Shown here piece after piece: positions 1 to 5,401 of a DNA stretch of 5,597 nucleotides (position 1 is its first letter; every line of letters begins with the position of its first letter). Origin of the DNA: Bacillota bacterium (GTDB lineage Bacteria; Bacillota_I; Bacilli_A; RF39; UBA660); contig JAEWBI010000010.1 of NCBI GenBank assembly GCA_023391185.1, forward strand, positions 1-5,597, read 5' to 3'. The notes under the pieces are model-generated. The model saw nothing but the letters and a program-made list of their open reading frames with translations. It did not search any database and was not told the origin of the DNA. The translations under genes and the position numbers were made by a program.

Positions 1-108
1 AGAAATATTTTAATTACACTTAATTACTTATCATCTTTATATAAAAAAGAGATTGAAATAGGACAAAAAACAGGCGAAGAAAACTATAAAAAGATGATTT
101 TAAAATAA
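1..108 (+). CDS. C-terminal end of an unidentified protein (5' truncated by window)
   Basis: Frame 1 is open from the first base and stops at a TAA at 106-108, giving the last 35 residues of a protein. The tail is charged (segments such as KKEIEIGQKTGEE and NYKKMILK) and looks like an amphipathic helix rather than a membrane segment. The bidirectional hairpin terminator that begins three bases after the stop supports this being the true end of a gene. The remaining piece is too short to assign a family, and no function is proposed. Confidence 0.6.
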   Translation, partial: RNILITLNYLSSLYKKEIEIGQKTGEENYKKMILK

Positions 109-110
109 TT

Positions 111-147
111 AAAAGGATATACATAAACTTTATATGTATATCCTTTT
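111..147. terminator. Bidirectional intrinsic terminator between convergent genes
   Basis: A perfect 15-bp inverted repeat (111-125 with 133-147) encloses a 7-nt loop. The outer pairs are AAAA/TTTT, so each strand ends the stem in a T-run. The plus-strand gene stops at 108 and the minus-strand gene stops at 155, so one hairpin can end transcription from both sides. Confidence 0.85.
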
Positions 148-154
148 ATTGATA

Positions 155-901
155 TTATTTTGCAATTCTTTCTAAAGAAGAAGGTACACTACCTTTAAAT
201 CTAATTACGCCATTTTGAACGGTTAAACTTTCAAAGTTAGAACCTGTTTCAGTATTTAATTTAACTATAAAGTCATTAACACTACTTTGAATAACATTAA
301 TAGCTTCATTTGAATTTATATAGTTACTTGGTATTTCAATTCCTTGAACAGTAGCCGAGTTAATATATATAGTAGAAATATTATTTGTTACTGAACCAAT
401 AAAATTTAAATATATATTAACATTAGCTGGTAATAATCCAAGAGCAGGTATTTCATTTTGAATTTGCTCCCTTGTATACTTGCCACCTAGTACATCATTT
501 AAAAAGTAATCAACATTAGCAGAAGCAGCAACTTCTATAGTACCATCTTCATTTATCTTAATTTGAACATTTTTTAGTGGATAATAAGAAGGTCTATTCT
601 CGTTGAAGAAAGCGGTTAATTCTTCACTAGTAAACTCTGTATCTACATTAGTAGGTTCACCATATACATAATTATATAAATCAGCTGAATCTCCAGTAGG
701 AGTAGCGTCTTTTGTATAATTTAGCTTATCCATAATACTATTATAATCAGTTTGAGTATAACGAACTCCAAGATTTCTAGTCCAAACAAGTCCTGGGAAT
801 ATATATCCAAGTGCTACAACAACTATTACTAGTACACTTAGTGTTATTAGTATTCCTTTAATAAACCCATGTTTCTTTTTTTTATTTATTTCTTTTTCCA
901 T
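155..901 (-). CDS. Membrane-anchored extracytoplasmic protein of unknown function, 248 aa
   Basis: The start is short and basic (MEKEINKKKKHGF), followed by one hydrophobic helix at about residues 14-36 and a soluble domain of about 210 residues. This predicts a single-pass protein with the bulk outside the membrane. There is no lipobox cysteine, LPXTG motif or other wall anchor, and the domain contains no cysteine. The domain reads as alternating beta strands: a stretch around 86-133 (EELTAFFNEN, then NVQIKINEDGTIEV) and a second half around 158-240 with VNIYLNFIG, a GIEIP element and a final NGVIRFKGSVP. This loosely recalls Bacillus YpmS-type (DUF2140) proteins and similar envelope proteins of Bacillota. 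That resemblance is from memory and weak. The start is supported by AAGGA eight bases upstream and a good promoter at 934-962. The gene is transcribed alone, divergently from the 1059 gene. Function unknown. Confidence 0.88.
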   Translation of the reverse strand: MEKEINKKKKHGFIKGILITLSVLVIVVVALGYIFPGLVWTRNLGVRYTQTDYNSIMDKLNYTKDATPTGDSADLYNYVYGEPTNVDTEFTSEELTAFFNENRPSYYPLKNVQIKINEDGTIEVAASANVDYFLNDVLGGKYTREQIQNEIPALGLLPANVNIYLNFIGSVTNNISTIYINSATVQGIEIPSNYINSNEAINVIQSSVNDFIVKLNTETGSNFESLTVQNGVIRFKGSVPSSLERIAK

Positions 902-933
902 ATTTGTATTCCTTTTCTATTTCTATATTATTT

Positions 934-962
934 ATTATATTACTTAATAATAAAATTATCAA
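934..962 (-). promoter_or_regulatory. Vegetative-type promoter for the minus-strand membrane protein gene
   Basis: Read on the minus strand, TTGATA (957-962) and TATAAT (934-939) are separated by exactly 17 bases. This predicts transcription starting near 927 and a leader of about 25 nt. The AAGGA Shine-Dalgarno lies at 910-914, eight bases before the ATG whose first base is 901. This is the best match to the sigma-A consensus in the window. Confidence 0.75.
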
Positions 963-989
963 TAATACTATTTTTATTCTTTTTTTGAC

Positions 990-1020
990 TTGTAAATATA
1001 TATATTGTAATTATTATAAT
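990..1020 (+). promoter_or_regulatory. Probable promoter for the 1059 gene
   Basis: A perfect TATAAT at 1015-1020 lies 38 bases before the ATG. The best upstream partner is TTGTAA at 990-995 with a long 19-bp spacer. A better -35 match, TTGACT at 985-990, is spaced too far (24 bp) unless the weak TAATTA at 1008-1013 is the true -10. The -10 is credible; the -35 is uncertain. A 10-bp palindrome, ATGATATCAT (1025-1034), lies just downstream, near the expected transcription start. Confidence 0.5.
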
Positions 1021-1058
1021 AGATATGATATCATTATGTTAATAGGAGTAATATAAAG

Positions 1059-1739
1059 ATGAATGATATAGTAAAGAAGAAAAAAAGAAAGTTTTTATTA
1101 ATCATCTTGATAATTATTGCAACAGCAGTGGTATTAGTCACTGTATTTGGACTTATAGATTACTTTAGAGCTAAAAATGGCAAAAGACCAATATTTATTT
1201 ATAATACGGTTAATGTTACTAGTTTTGATGTGCAAATGGCAGGATTTGAAGATGTTGCATCACCAAGTAGAGAAGGTGCAGAATACTATGGTCTTGGTTA
1301 TAAAGTTTCAATCTGTGATAAAAACACAGATAAATATGTTTTTAGTTTTGGCCATGAGCACATAAATCAGTGTTATACTAGTCTAAATTGTACAGAAAAA
1401 GAAGAAGAAAATTTTAACACGACACATGATTTTTCATTTTTTGATGATAAATTGTTTCTTCTAACATCAACTTTGCTAAGACCAATTGATAAAAGTGAGT
1501 CTGAACAAAATCTAGCTAAAGGTATTAAAGAAATTAATGATATAGAAGGAGCAGCAGCTACATATAAAAAAATAAATGAAACAACATATGAAATAACTAT
1601 ATCTTGTAACTTATTAAATATAGCAAGTAAAGATATAGAGAAAGGCTGCTTTATAAGTTATTTTGAATCAAGTAAAATACCAAATCTAACTAGAAATGAA
1701 ATTACCAATTATTATGACAAAACAATGACATGTGAGTAG
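1059..1739 (+). CDS. Single-pass membrane protein with six extracytoplasmic cysteines, 226 aa, unknown function
   Basis: A basic N-terminus (MNDIVKKKKRKF) precedes one strong hydrophobic helix at about residues 12-34, then DYFRAKNGKRPIF and a soluble domain of about 185 residues. The layout predicts an N-in, C-out anchored protein. The segment with PIF near residue 44 and EYYGLGYKV at about 75-83 resembles small uncharacterised Bacillota membrane proteins that carry a YYGLGYKV-like motif; this is recall, not a search. All six cysteines (86, 105, 111, 183, 197, 225) lie outside the helix, an even number that would allow three disulfides. There is no lipobox and no sorting signal. AGGAG at 1044-1048, ten bases before the ATG, supports the start, and a strong hairpin terminator follows. 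The gene is monocistronic and divergent from the 155-901 gene, with which it shares only its general topology. Function unknown. Confidence 0.88.
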   Translation: MNDIVKKKKRKFLLIILIIIATAVVLVTVFGLIDYFRAKNGKRPIFIYNTVNVTSFDVQMAGFEDVASPSREGAEYYGLGYKVSICDKNTDKYVFSFGHEHINQCYTSLNCTEKEEENFNTTHDFSFFDDKLFLLTSTLLRPIDKSESEQNLAKGIKEINDIEGAAATYKKINETTYEITISCNLLNIASKDIEKGCFISYFESSKIPNLTRNEITNYYDKTMTCE

Positions 1740-1764
1740 TTTAACTAACTAATTATATAATATT

Positions 1765-1788
1765 AAGATAGTTATACTATCTTTTTTT
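1765..1788 (+). terminator. Intrinsic terminator after the six-cysteine membrane protein gene
   Basis: An 8-bp perfect stem (1765-1772 with 1776-1783) with a 3-nt loop (or a 7-bp stem with loop TTATA) runs directly into seven T residues (1782-1788). It begins 25 bases after the stop codon. The hairpin abuts the promoter of the following gene. Confidence 0.85.
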
Positions 1789-1789
1789 A

Positions 1790-1798
1790 TGTTATAAT
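1790..1798 (+). promoter_or_regulatory. Extended -10 promoter for the Ada-type zinc protein gene
   Basis: TG at 1790-1791, one base, then a perfect TATAAT at 1793-1798 form a TGnTATAAT extended -10 element. No convincing -35 box is visible, as is usual for extended -10 promoters; the -35 region coincides with the hairpin of the upstream terminator. The predicted start is near 1805, leaving a leader of about 15 nt containing AAAGGTGA (1808-1815) as the ribosome site. Confidence 0.6.
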
Positions 1799-1819
1799 CT
1801 AACTAATAAAGGTGATATT

Positions 1820-2095
1820 ATGCAAGAAAATGTTCCTTCAAAAAAGTATAAATTGATAGATAAAGATGGTAATGAGTATTTTAGTAATAAAAAGGGACTA
1901 TTTGGTGGTAATAAAAGATTAAAGATATATGGTACTCTTAATTGTCCATCAGCTAATTACTATATATCAAAAGGGCAGTATGTTAAATATAGAGTATTTT
2001 TTGAGGATGAAGAAACTGCAATAAGTGCTGGATATCGTCCATGTGCTAAATGCATGAAGAAAAAGTATAATGTATGGAAAGCATCTAATAAATAG
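1820..2095 (+). CDS. Stand-alone Ada-type zinc-binding domain protein, 91 aa
   Basis: The sequence matches the pattern of small proteins carrying the metal-binding domain of the Ada DNA-repair protein without its methyltransferase or AraC parts. Recognisable elements are YKLIDKDGNEYFS (10-22), a GLFGGNKRLKIYGTLNCPSA segment (26-45), KYRVFFEDEETAISAGYRPC (56-75) and CMKKKYNVW (78-86). In Ada, four cysteines bind zinc. Here Cys42, Cys75 and Cys78 occupy three of those places, but the second (the C-x3-C partner of Cys42) is not a cysteine; residue 46 is Asn. Metal binding may therefore use another ligand or be altered; as I recall, the stand-alone family commonly has this CPSA form. No catalytic PCHR-type motif is present, so it is not an alkyl-phosphotriester or O6-methylguanine repair enzyme by itself. 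It may bind nucleic acid, but its role is unknown. The start is set by AAAGGTGA a few bases upstream. No terminator separates it from the next gene, 58 bases downstream. Confidence 0.88.
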   Translation: MQENVPSKKYKLIDKDGNEYFSNKKGLFGGNKRLKIYGTLNCPSANYYISKGQYVKYRVFFEDEETAISAGYRPCAKCMKKKYNVWKASNK

Positions 2096-2155
2096 TGTAA
2101 TAAAGTTCTTTTATATTAGTAAAGATATTATATTTAATTAAGGAGGTTACACTAT
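2092..2155 (+). repeat. 9-bp inverted repeat joining the stop codon of one gene to the start codon of the next
   Basis: ATAGTGTAA at 2092-2100 is perfectly complementary to TTACACTAT at 2147-2155, with 46 bases between. The left arm contains the TAG stop (2093-2095) of the zinc protein gene. The right arm covers the spacer after the Shine-Dalgarno and the first two bases of the next gene's ATG. In a read-through transcript the arms could pair and hide the start codon. The repeat itself is seen directly; the function is inferred. Confidence 0.5.
2139..2146 (+). promoter_or_regulatory. Full-consensus ribosome binding site of the Cys-His-Asp protein gene
   Basis: TAAGGAGG is an eight-base perfect match to the 16S rRNA 3' end, seven bases before the ATG at 2154. 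It fixes the start codon and predicts efficient translation. No convincing separate promoter is seen in 2096-2138 (only a TATTAT at 2126-2131 without a -35), so the gene may depend on transcription from the zinc protein promoter. Confidence 0.8.
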
Positions 2156-2543
2156 GGAAGAAGTAAAAGAAGATATAATGCTTAAATTTCTCGATGTTAT
2201 TATTGGCGAAGTAGGAGAATATGATGTTTTTAATGAAGAATCTAATTCAAAATACTATTTTACTCATGGTGGATGTTTTGAATTATATAAAATAGTTGCG
2301 CATTTTATACCAAATGTTAAAATGGTAATGCGCAAAGATTATAGACACTGCGGTATTTCTTACAATAATAATTATTATGATGCTAATGGTATTGTTGAAG
2401 ATAGAGAAAACTATATTCCTGCTACAGAAGAAGATTATAGAATTAATGAAGATTTATTTAATCCTAAAATTAAGCAGTTAAAAGCTACTAGTATAATAAA
2501 AAATATTAATGATAATGTTAGTTTAAAAGGTATACTTGATTAG
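2154..2543 (+). CDS. Small protein with papain/transglutaminase-like Cys-His-Asp arrangement, 129 aa
   Basis: No signal peptide or membrane helix is visible, so a cytosolic location is expected. The core reads HGGCFELYKIVAHFIP (38-53), then RHCGISYNN (64-72) and YYDANGIVEDREN (74-86). A cysteine opening a helix (Cys41 in GGCFEL), a histidine starting a strand about 24 residues later (His65) and an aspartate in the following strand end (Asp76 in YYDANG) is the order of the catalytic triad in papain-like and transglutaminase-like folds. I have seen similar small uncharacterised bacterial and phage proteins with GGC-F-A / H-YDxxG spacing, but cannot name the family. Whether it is a protease, amidase, deamidase or inactive is unknown. 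The start follows a perfect Shine-Dalgarno; a later Met9 has no such site. The last codons form the left arm of the gene's own terminator. It is probably co-transcribed with the upstream zinc-domain gene. Confidence 0.8.
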   Translation: MEEVKEDIMLKFLDVIIGEVGEYDVFNEESNSKYYFTHGGCFELYKIVAHFIPNVKMVMRKDYRHCGISYNNNYYDANGIVEDRENYIPATEEDYRINEDLFNPKIKQLKATSIIKNINDNVSLKGILD

Positions 2544-2555
2544 TATACCTTTTTT
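2525..2555 (+). terminator. Intrinsic terminator built from the last codons of the preceding gene
   Basis: A 12-bp perfect stem pairs 2525-2536 with 2542-2553 around a 5-nt loop and ends in a six-T run (2550-2555). The left arm encodes the final Lys-Gly-Ile-Leu residues, and the TAG stop (2541-2543) spans the loop and right arm. A ribosome finishing translation would overlap the hairpin. Confidence 0.85.
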
Positions 2556-2593
2556 CTACAATATATATTGTTTTTTTTATATAACTGATGTAT

Positions 2594-2599
2594 TATAAT
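2594..2599 (+). promoter_or_regulatory. -10 box upstream of the 190-aa protein gene
   Basis: A perfect TATAAT lies 32 bases before the ATG at 2632. The matching -35 region is a T-run; the nearest TTG-containing hexamer, TTGTTT (2568-2573), is 20 bp away, so the -35 is weak or absent. Because a strong terminator precedes it, this gene needs its own promoter and this is the only good candidate. Confidence 0.5.
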
Positions 2600-2631
2600 G
2601 ATTGTTAATTACTTATTAGGGGGAAAATAAA

Positions 2632-3204
2632 ATGAGTAAAATCAATTTTAAAAGTGCTTTCATTTTTGGAAGTAATAGTTCATCAGTTTTAACAAGAGAC
2701 TTTATTGAGAAAAAGCTAAATGTTTCACCAATTAAAGTATGGTCTTATTGTGGTAGAGATGTATTAGATGTTCCAACAGAAAGATACGAAGAAGTTATAT
2801 TAGAAGGACAAAAATTTGCTTTAGAAAATAAATTGGAATCAACTTCTTGGATAGATCATTATAAAGAATTAGGATCAGTTGGATATATCAAACTTGCTTA
2901 TGCTTTTCTTGGTGAAAGACAAGGTGACTTTATTTGGTGTATTAAAGATTATATGCCAAAAGATGTTTTAGAATATTTAAAAGCAATGTCTAAATATTTA
3001 AAGACAGAAGTCCATCAAGAATATAATCAGTCTGACAATGCATTATTAATTCAGCCAAAGAGTTTAAATTATGATGAACAATTTGAATTAATAAATGAAT
3101 ATATTGCTAAAGAAGGTAATGGTCCATTTGAAAAAATTAAACAAATGACATTTACTGGCAAGCTACTTAATGATCAAACATATCCAATATTAAAGAATAA
3201 TTAA
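2632..3204 (+). CDS. Unrecognised soluble protein, 190 aa
   Basis: I do not recognise this family. No signal peptide, membrane helix, nucleotide-binding loop, helix-turn-helix or zinc cluster is evident. The protein has mixed strands and helices: an initial strand-loop AFIFGSNSSS (9-18), a KVWSYCGRD segment (35-43), a helical middle with Trp73 and a SWIDHYKELGSVGYIKLAYAF run (72-92), a GDFIWCIKDYMP strand (98-109), and a helical C-terminal half ending near TYPILKNN. Cys40 and Cys103 are the only cysteines. The FGSNSSS start might suggest a Rossmann-like strand-loop, but the glycine pattern is not enough to claim it. AGGGGG (2618-2623) eight bases before the ATG supports the start. The gene stands alone between two strong terminators, so neighbours give no clue to function. 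Confidence 0.85.
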   Translation: MSKINFKSAFIFGSNSSSVLTRDFIEKKLNVSPIKVWSYCGRDVLDVPTERYEEVILEGQKFALENKLESTSWIDHYKELGSVGYIKLAYAFLGERQGDFIWCIKDYMPKDVLEYLKAMSKYLKTEVHQEYNQSDNALLIQPKSLNYDEQFELINEYIAKEGNGPFEKIKQMTFTGKLLNDQTYPILKNN

Positions 3205-3229
3205 AAGTGTTAATATTAACACTTTTTTT
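3203..3229 (+). terminator. Intrinsic terminator after the 190-aa protein gene
   Basis: A perfect inverted repeat centred between 3214 and 3215 forms a 10-bp stem (3203-3212 with 3217-3226), loop ATAT, followed by a run of seven T (3223-3229). The left arm begins within the TAA stop codon (3202-3204). Confidence 0.88.
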
Positions 3230-3259
3230 ATTGTTTACCTTTTTTATCAATAAAGTTTC

Positions 3260-3288
3260 TTGTATTAGTTAATTAACTATTATATAAT
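3260..3288 (+). promoter_or_regulatory. Promoter of the ABC exporter operon
   Basis: TTGTAT (3260-3265) and a perfect TATAAT (3283-3288) are spaced by exactly 17 bp. Transcription would begin near 3295, about 30 nt before the start codon at 3326. The spacer contains the palindrome described separately. Confidence 0.7.
3266..3279. promoter_or_regulatory. Candidate operator: 14-bp palindrome inside the exporter promoter spacer
   Basis: TAGTTAATTAACTA is a perfect 14-bp palindrome beginning immediately after the -35 hexamer and ending three bases before the -10. A bound dimeric repressor would block RNA polymerase. Similar exporter operons of Bacillota are often controlled by GntR (YtrA-type), PadR, TetR or MarR proteins. 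No regulator gene lies in this window, and AT-rich palindromes can arise by chance. Confidence 0.45.
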
Positions 3289-3316
3289 TAAAAATGTATA
3301 AATATAATTTATGTAT

Positions 3317-3321
3317 GGAGG
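3317..3321 (+). promoter_or_regulatory. Ribosome binding site that selects the internal start of the ATPase
   Basis: GGAGG at 3317-3321 lies just before the ATG at 3326, so this is preferred over the in-frame ATG at 3311, which has only A/T-rich sequence before it. The four-base gap is short but workable, and starting at 3326 gives a normal ABC N-terminus (MKKVIEVKNLEKSY). Confidence 0.75.
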
Positions 3322-3325
3322 AATT

Positions 3326-4264
3326 ATGAAAAAAGTTATAGAAGTGAAGAACTTAGAAAAAAGTTATAAAAAACTAAAGGCTTTAGATGGAATATCTTTT
3401 GATGTAAATGAAGGGGAGATATTAGGTTTACTAGGGCCTAATGGTAGTGGTAAATCTACTACAATAAATTGTCTACTTTCTTTACTAAATTTTGATAATG
3501 GTACAATTAAAATATTTGGTGAAGAAATGCAGCCAGATGCTTATGATATAAAGAAAAAAATAGGGGTAGTATTTCAAGATGTAGCTGTCTTTGATGAGTT
3601 ATCTGTTTATGAGAATGTAGATTATTTTTGTGGTCTATATATTACTGATAGGAAAAAAAGAAAAGAGTATGTTGAAGATGCTCTAAACTTAGTTTCTTTA
3701 AATGAATTTAAGACATTTAAACCAAAGCAATTATCAGGAGGACTTTTAAGAAGACTGAATATTGCTTGTGGTATAGCTCATAAACCAAGCTTAATTTTCT
3801 TAGATGAACCAACGGTAGCAGTAGATCCACAAAGTAGAAATAATATATTAGAAGGTATAAAAAAATTAAACAGTATGGGCGCTACTGTTGTTTATACGAC
3901 ACATTATATGGAAGAAGTAGAACAACTATGTAATCAAATAATTATTATTGATAAAGGTAAAATAATTGCTGAAGGAACTAAAGAAGAATTAAAACAATTA
4001 GTAGATATAGAAGAAAAAGTTACAGTAGAATCAAACAATATGACTGAGGAATTCTTAGAAAAATTAAGAAAATTAAAAGTAGTAGATGAAGTTAGTTATG
4101 ATGGAAAAGTTTTATATGTAACTTATAAGAATGGCAAGAATAATCTAAATAACTTAATTGACTTAATGAAAGAAAATGAAATAAATTATAGCACTTTATT
4201 TACAGAACTTCCTACACTAAACGATGTTTTTCTAGAACTTACTGGGAAAGAGTTAAGGGATTAA
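3326..4264 (+). CDS. ABC-2 type exporter ATP-binding protein (DrrA/LnrL-like), 312 aa
   Basis: This is the cytoplasmic ATPase of an ABC exporter, which hydrolyses ATP to drive the permeases encoded just downstream. With Met at 3326 as residue 1, all nucleotide-binding motifs are intact: Walker A GPNGSGKST (37-45), Q-loop Gln84 (VVFQD), signature LSGGLLRRL (136-144), Walker B LIFLDE with catalytic Glu161 (156-161), D-loop VAVD (164-167) and switch His193 (TTHYMEE). After the ATPase core comes a C-terminal domain of about 90 residues ending in PTLNDVFLELTGKELRD. This tail is typical of DrrA-type drug-export and antibiotic-resistance ATPases, whereas amino-acid or metal importers lack it. An in-frame ATG five codons earlier (3311) would add MYGGI but lacks a ribosome site. 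The permease gene begins three bases after the stop, so the genes form one operon. Substrate unknown; a toxic peptide, drug or lipid-like compound is the usual guess for this class. Confidence 0.95.
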   Translation: MKKVIEVKNLEKSYKKLKALDGISFDVNEGEILGLLGPNGSGKSTTINCLLSLLNFDNGTIKIFGEEMQPDAYDIKKKIGVVFQDVAVFDELSVYENVDYFCGLYITDRKKRKEYVEDALNLVSLNEFKTFKPKQLSGGLLRRLNIACGIAHKPSLIFLDEPTVAVDPQSRNNILEGIKKLNSMGATVVYTTHYMEEVEQLCNQIIIIDKGKIIAEGTKEELKQLVDIEEKVTVESNNMTEEFLEKLRKLKVVDEVSYDGKVLYVTYKNGKNNLNNLIDLMKENEINYSTLFTELPTLNDVFLELTGKELRD

Positions 4265-4267
4265 AGT

Positions 4268-5401
4268 ATGCATATATATAAAACAAGACTAAAGGTATTA
4301 TTAAGAACAAAAGTTTTAATATTTTGGACTTTAATATTTCCTATAGTATTAGGAACTTTATTTAATGTTGCCTTTTCAAATATTATGGAAAGCGAAAAGT
4401 TTAATCCAATTAAAGTAGGAATAGTTCAAAATGATAATTACTCTAATTTAGCTGGTCTAGAAACAATGATTAATGGAATATCGCAAGATAATGATGATCA
4501 AGTGTTAGATGTCAGTTATTATAAAACTGAAGATGATGTTAAGGAAGCTTTAGAAGCTAATGAAATAAAAGGTTATTATATTGTAACTGATGATATAGAC
4601 ATAGTTGTTAAAAAAAATGGAATGGAAGAAACCATTATGAAGTATGTTGTTGATAGTTATAATCAAACATACTCTGTAATTACTAATATAATTATGTTTA
4701 ATGCTGGTCAGTATAAAGAAGAAATGATAAGTGAGCTTAATTCAAATACCAATTATTTTCAAGCAGTTAGTATAGGAAATTTAGACATGACTGTATTATA
4801 TTTCTATACTTTAATAGGTATGGTTTGTATGTATGGTGGCTTTTTCGGTGTTAATGCAGTTAATGAAACTGAAGCTAATTTAAGTAAAAAAGCAGCTAGA
4901 TTAAGTATAGCTCCAACTAATAAACTAAAGAATTTATTATGTGCTTTATTAGCGGGATTTACTATTCAAATTATAGAAGCCTTAATTTTATTCTTATACT
5001 TAATTTATGTTTTAAATATTGACTTTGGAGATCAAATACCATATGTACTATTAATGTTATTTGTAGGTTCTATGGCCGGTCTTACAATGGGAACATTAAT
5101 TGGAGTTAGTAATAAAAAAGATGAAAATATGAAAACAGGAATAGTGTTAAGTGTAACAATGGCTTGTTCATTTCTAGCAGGAATGATGATGGAAGACATT
5201 AAGTATATTATTGCTGAAAAAGCACCGCTTCTCGCTAAAATAAACCCAGTTACAATGATAACTGATGGACTATATTCATTATATTATTATGATAATTTAG
5301 ATAGATTCTTTTATAATATAATATCACTAATTATATTTAGTATAATTATGATAACGGCAGCTTATTTATTCATAAGGAGGAAGAAATATGACAGTATTTA
5401 A
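4268..5401 (+). CDS. ABC-2 family exporter permease, 377 aa
   Basis: This is the membrane-spanning partner of the ATPase just upstream. Hydrophobic segments at about residues 17-38, 174-198, 222-249, 257-281, 288-308 and 348-369 give six helices. A loop of about 135 residues between the first and second helices would lie outside the cell. This is the classic layout of the ABC2_membrane_3 type permeases (linearmycin LnrM/N-like, YhaP/NatB-like), with an N-terminal RTKVLIFWTLIFPIVLGTLF helix and a NPVTMITDGLYSLYYYD segment (326-342) before the last helix. AAGGGA (4255-4260), inside the end of the ATPase gene, lies seven bases before the ATG. The 3' end overlaps the next permease gene by 14 nt, which implies translational coupling and a heterodimeric permease pair. 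Length is normal and no damage is seen. Substrate unknown. Confidence 0.93.
   Translation: MHIYKTRLKVLLRTKVLIFWTLIFPIVLGTLFNVAFSNIMESEKFNPIKVGIVQNDNYSNLAGLETMINGISQDNDDQVLDVSYYKTEDDVKEALEANEIKGYYIVTDDIDIVVKKNGMEETIMKYVVDSYNQTYSVITNIIMFNAGQYKEEMISELNSNTNYFQAVSIGNLDMTVLYFYTLIGMVCMYGGFFGVNAVNETEANLSKKAARLSIAPTNKLKNLLCALLAGFTIQIIEALILFLYLIYVLNIDFGDQIPYVLLMLFVGSMAGLTMGTLIGVSNKKDENMKTGIVLSVTMACSFLAGMMMEDIKYIIAEKAPLLAKINPVTMITDGLYSLYYYDNLDRFFYNIISLIIFSIIMITAAYLFIRRKKYDSI
5374..5380 (+). promoter_or_regulatory. Ribosome binding site of the second permease, inside the first permease gene
   Basis: AAGGAGG at 5374-5380 sits seven bases before the ATG at 5388. The same bases are read in the first permease as part of its Arg-Arg pair after the last helix. 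It supports the overlapping start chosen for the second permease. Confidence 0.8.

Noticed and set aside
971..986. T-rich run between the divergent genes as a terminator
   Set aside because: No stem precedes it on the plus strand and no gene ends nearby; it is more likely AT-rich promoter DNA.
985..1013. TTGACT (985-990) paired with TAATTA (1008-1013) as the promoter of the 1059 gene
   Set aside because: The -35 is good but the -10 is poor; the perfect TATAAT at 1015-1020 is the more likely -10 although its own -35 is weak. Neither can be excluded from sequence alone.
1177..1365. 62-aa open frame on the plus strand inside the 1059-1739 gene
   Set aside because: It lies wholly within the membrane protein gene in another frame, has no ribosome binding site and encodes a sequence with no recognisable features; it is a shadow frame.
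3311..3325. Upstream in-frame ATG extending the ATPase by five residues
   Set aside because: No ribosome site precedes 3311, whereas GGAGG at 3317-3321 directly precedes the ATG at 3326, and the shorter protein has the normal family N-terminus.
3230..3325. Riboswitch or T-box leader before the exporter operon
   Set aside because: The predicted leader is only about 30 nt and no conserved aptamer-like structure or terminator/antiterminator pair is visible.
3294..3329. Possible 11-codon leader peptide whose TGA overlaps the ATPase start (ATGA)
   Set aside because: Its ATG lies at or before the predicted transcription start and has no Shine-Dalgarno, so translation is unlikely; the overlap looks like chance.
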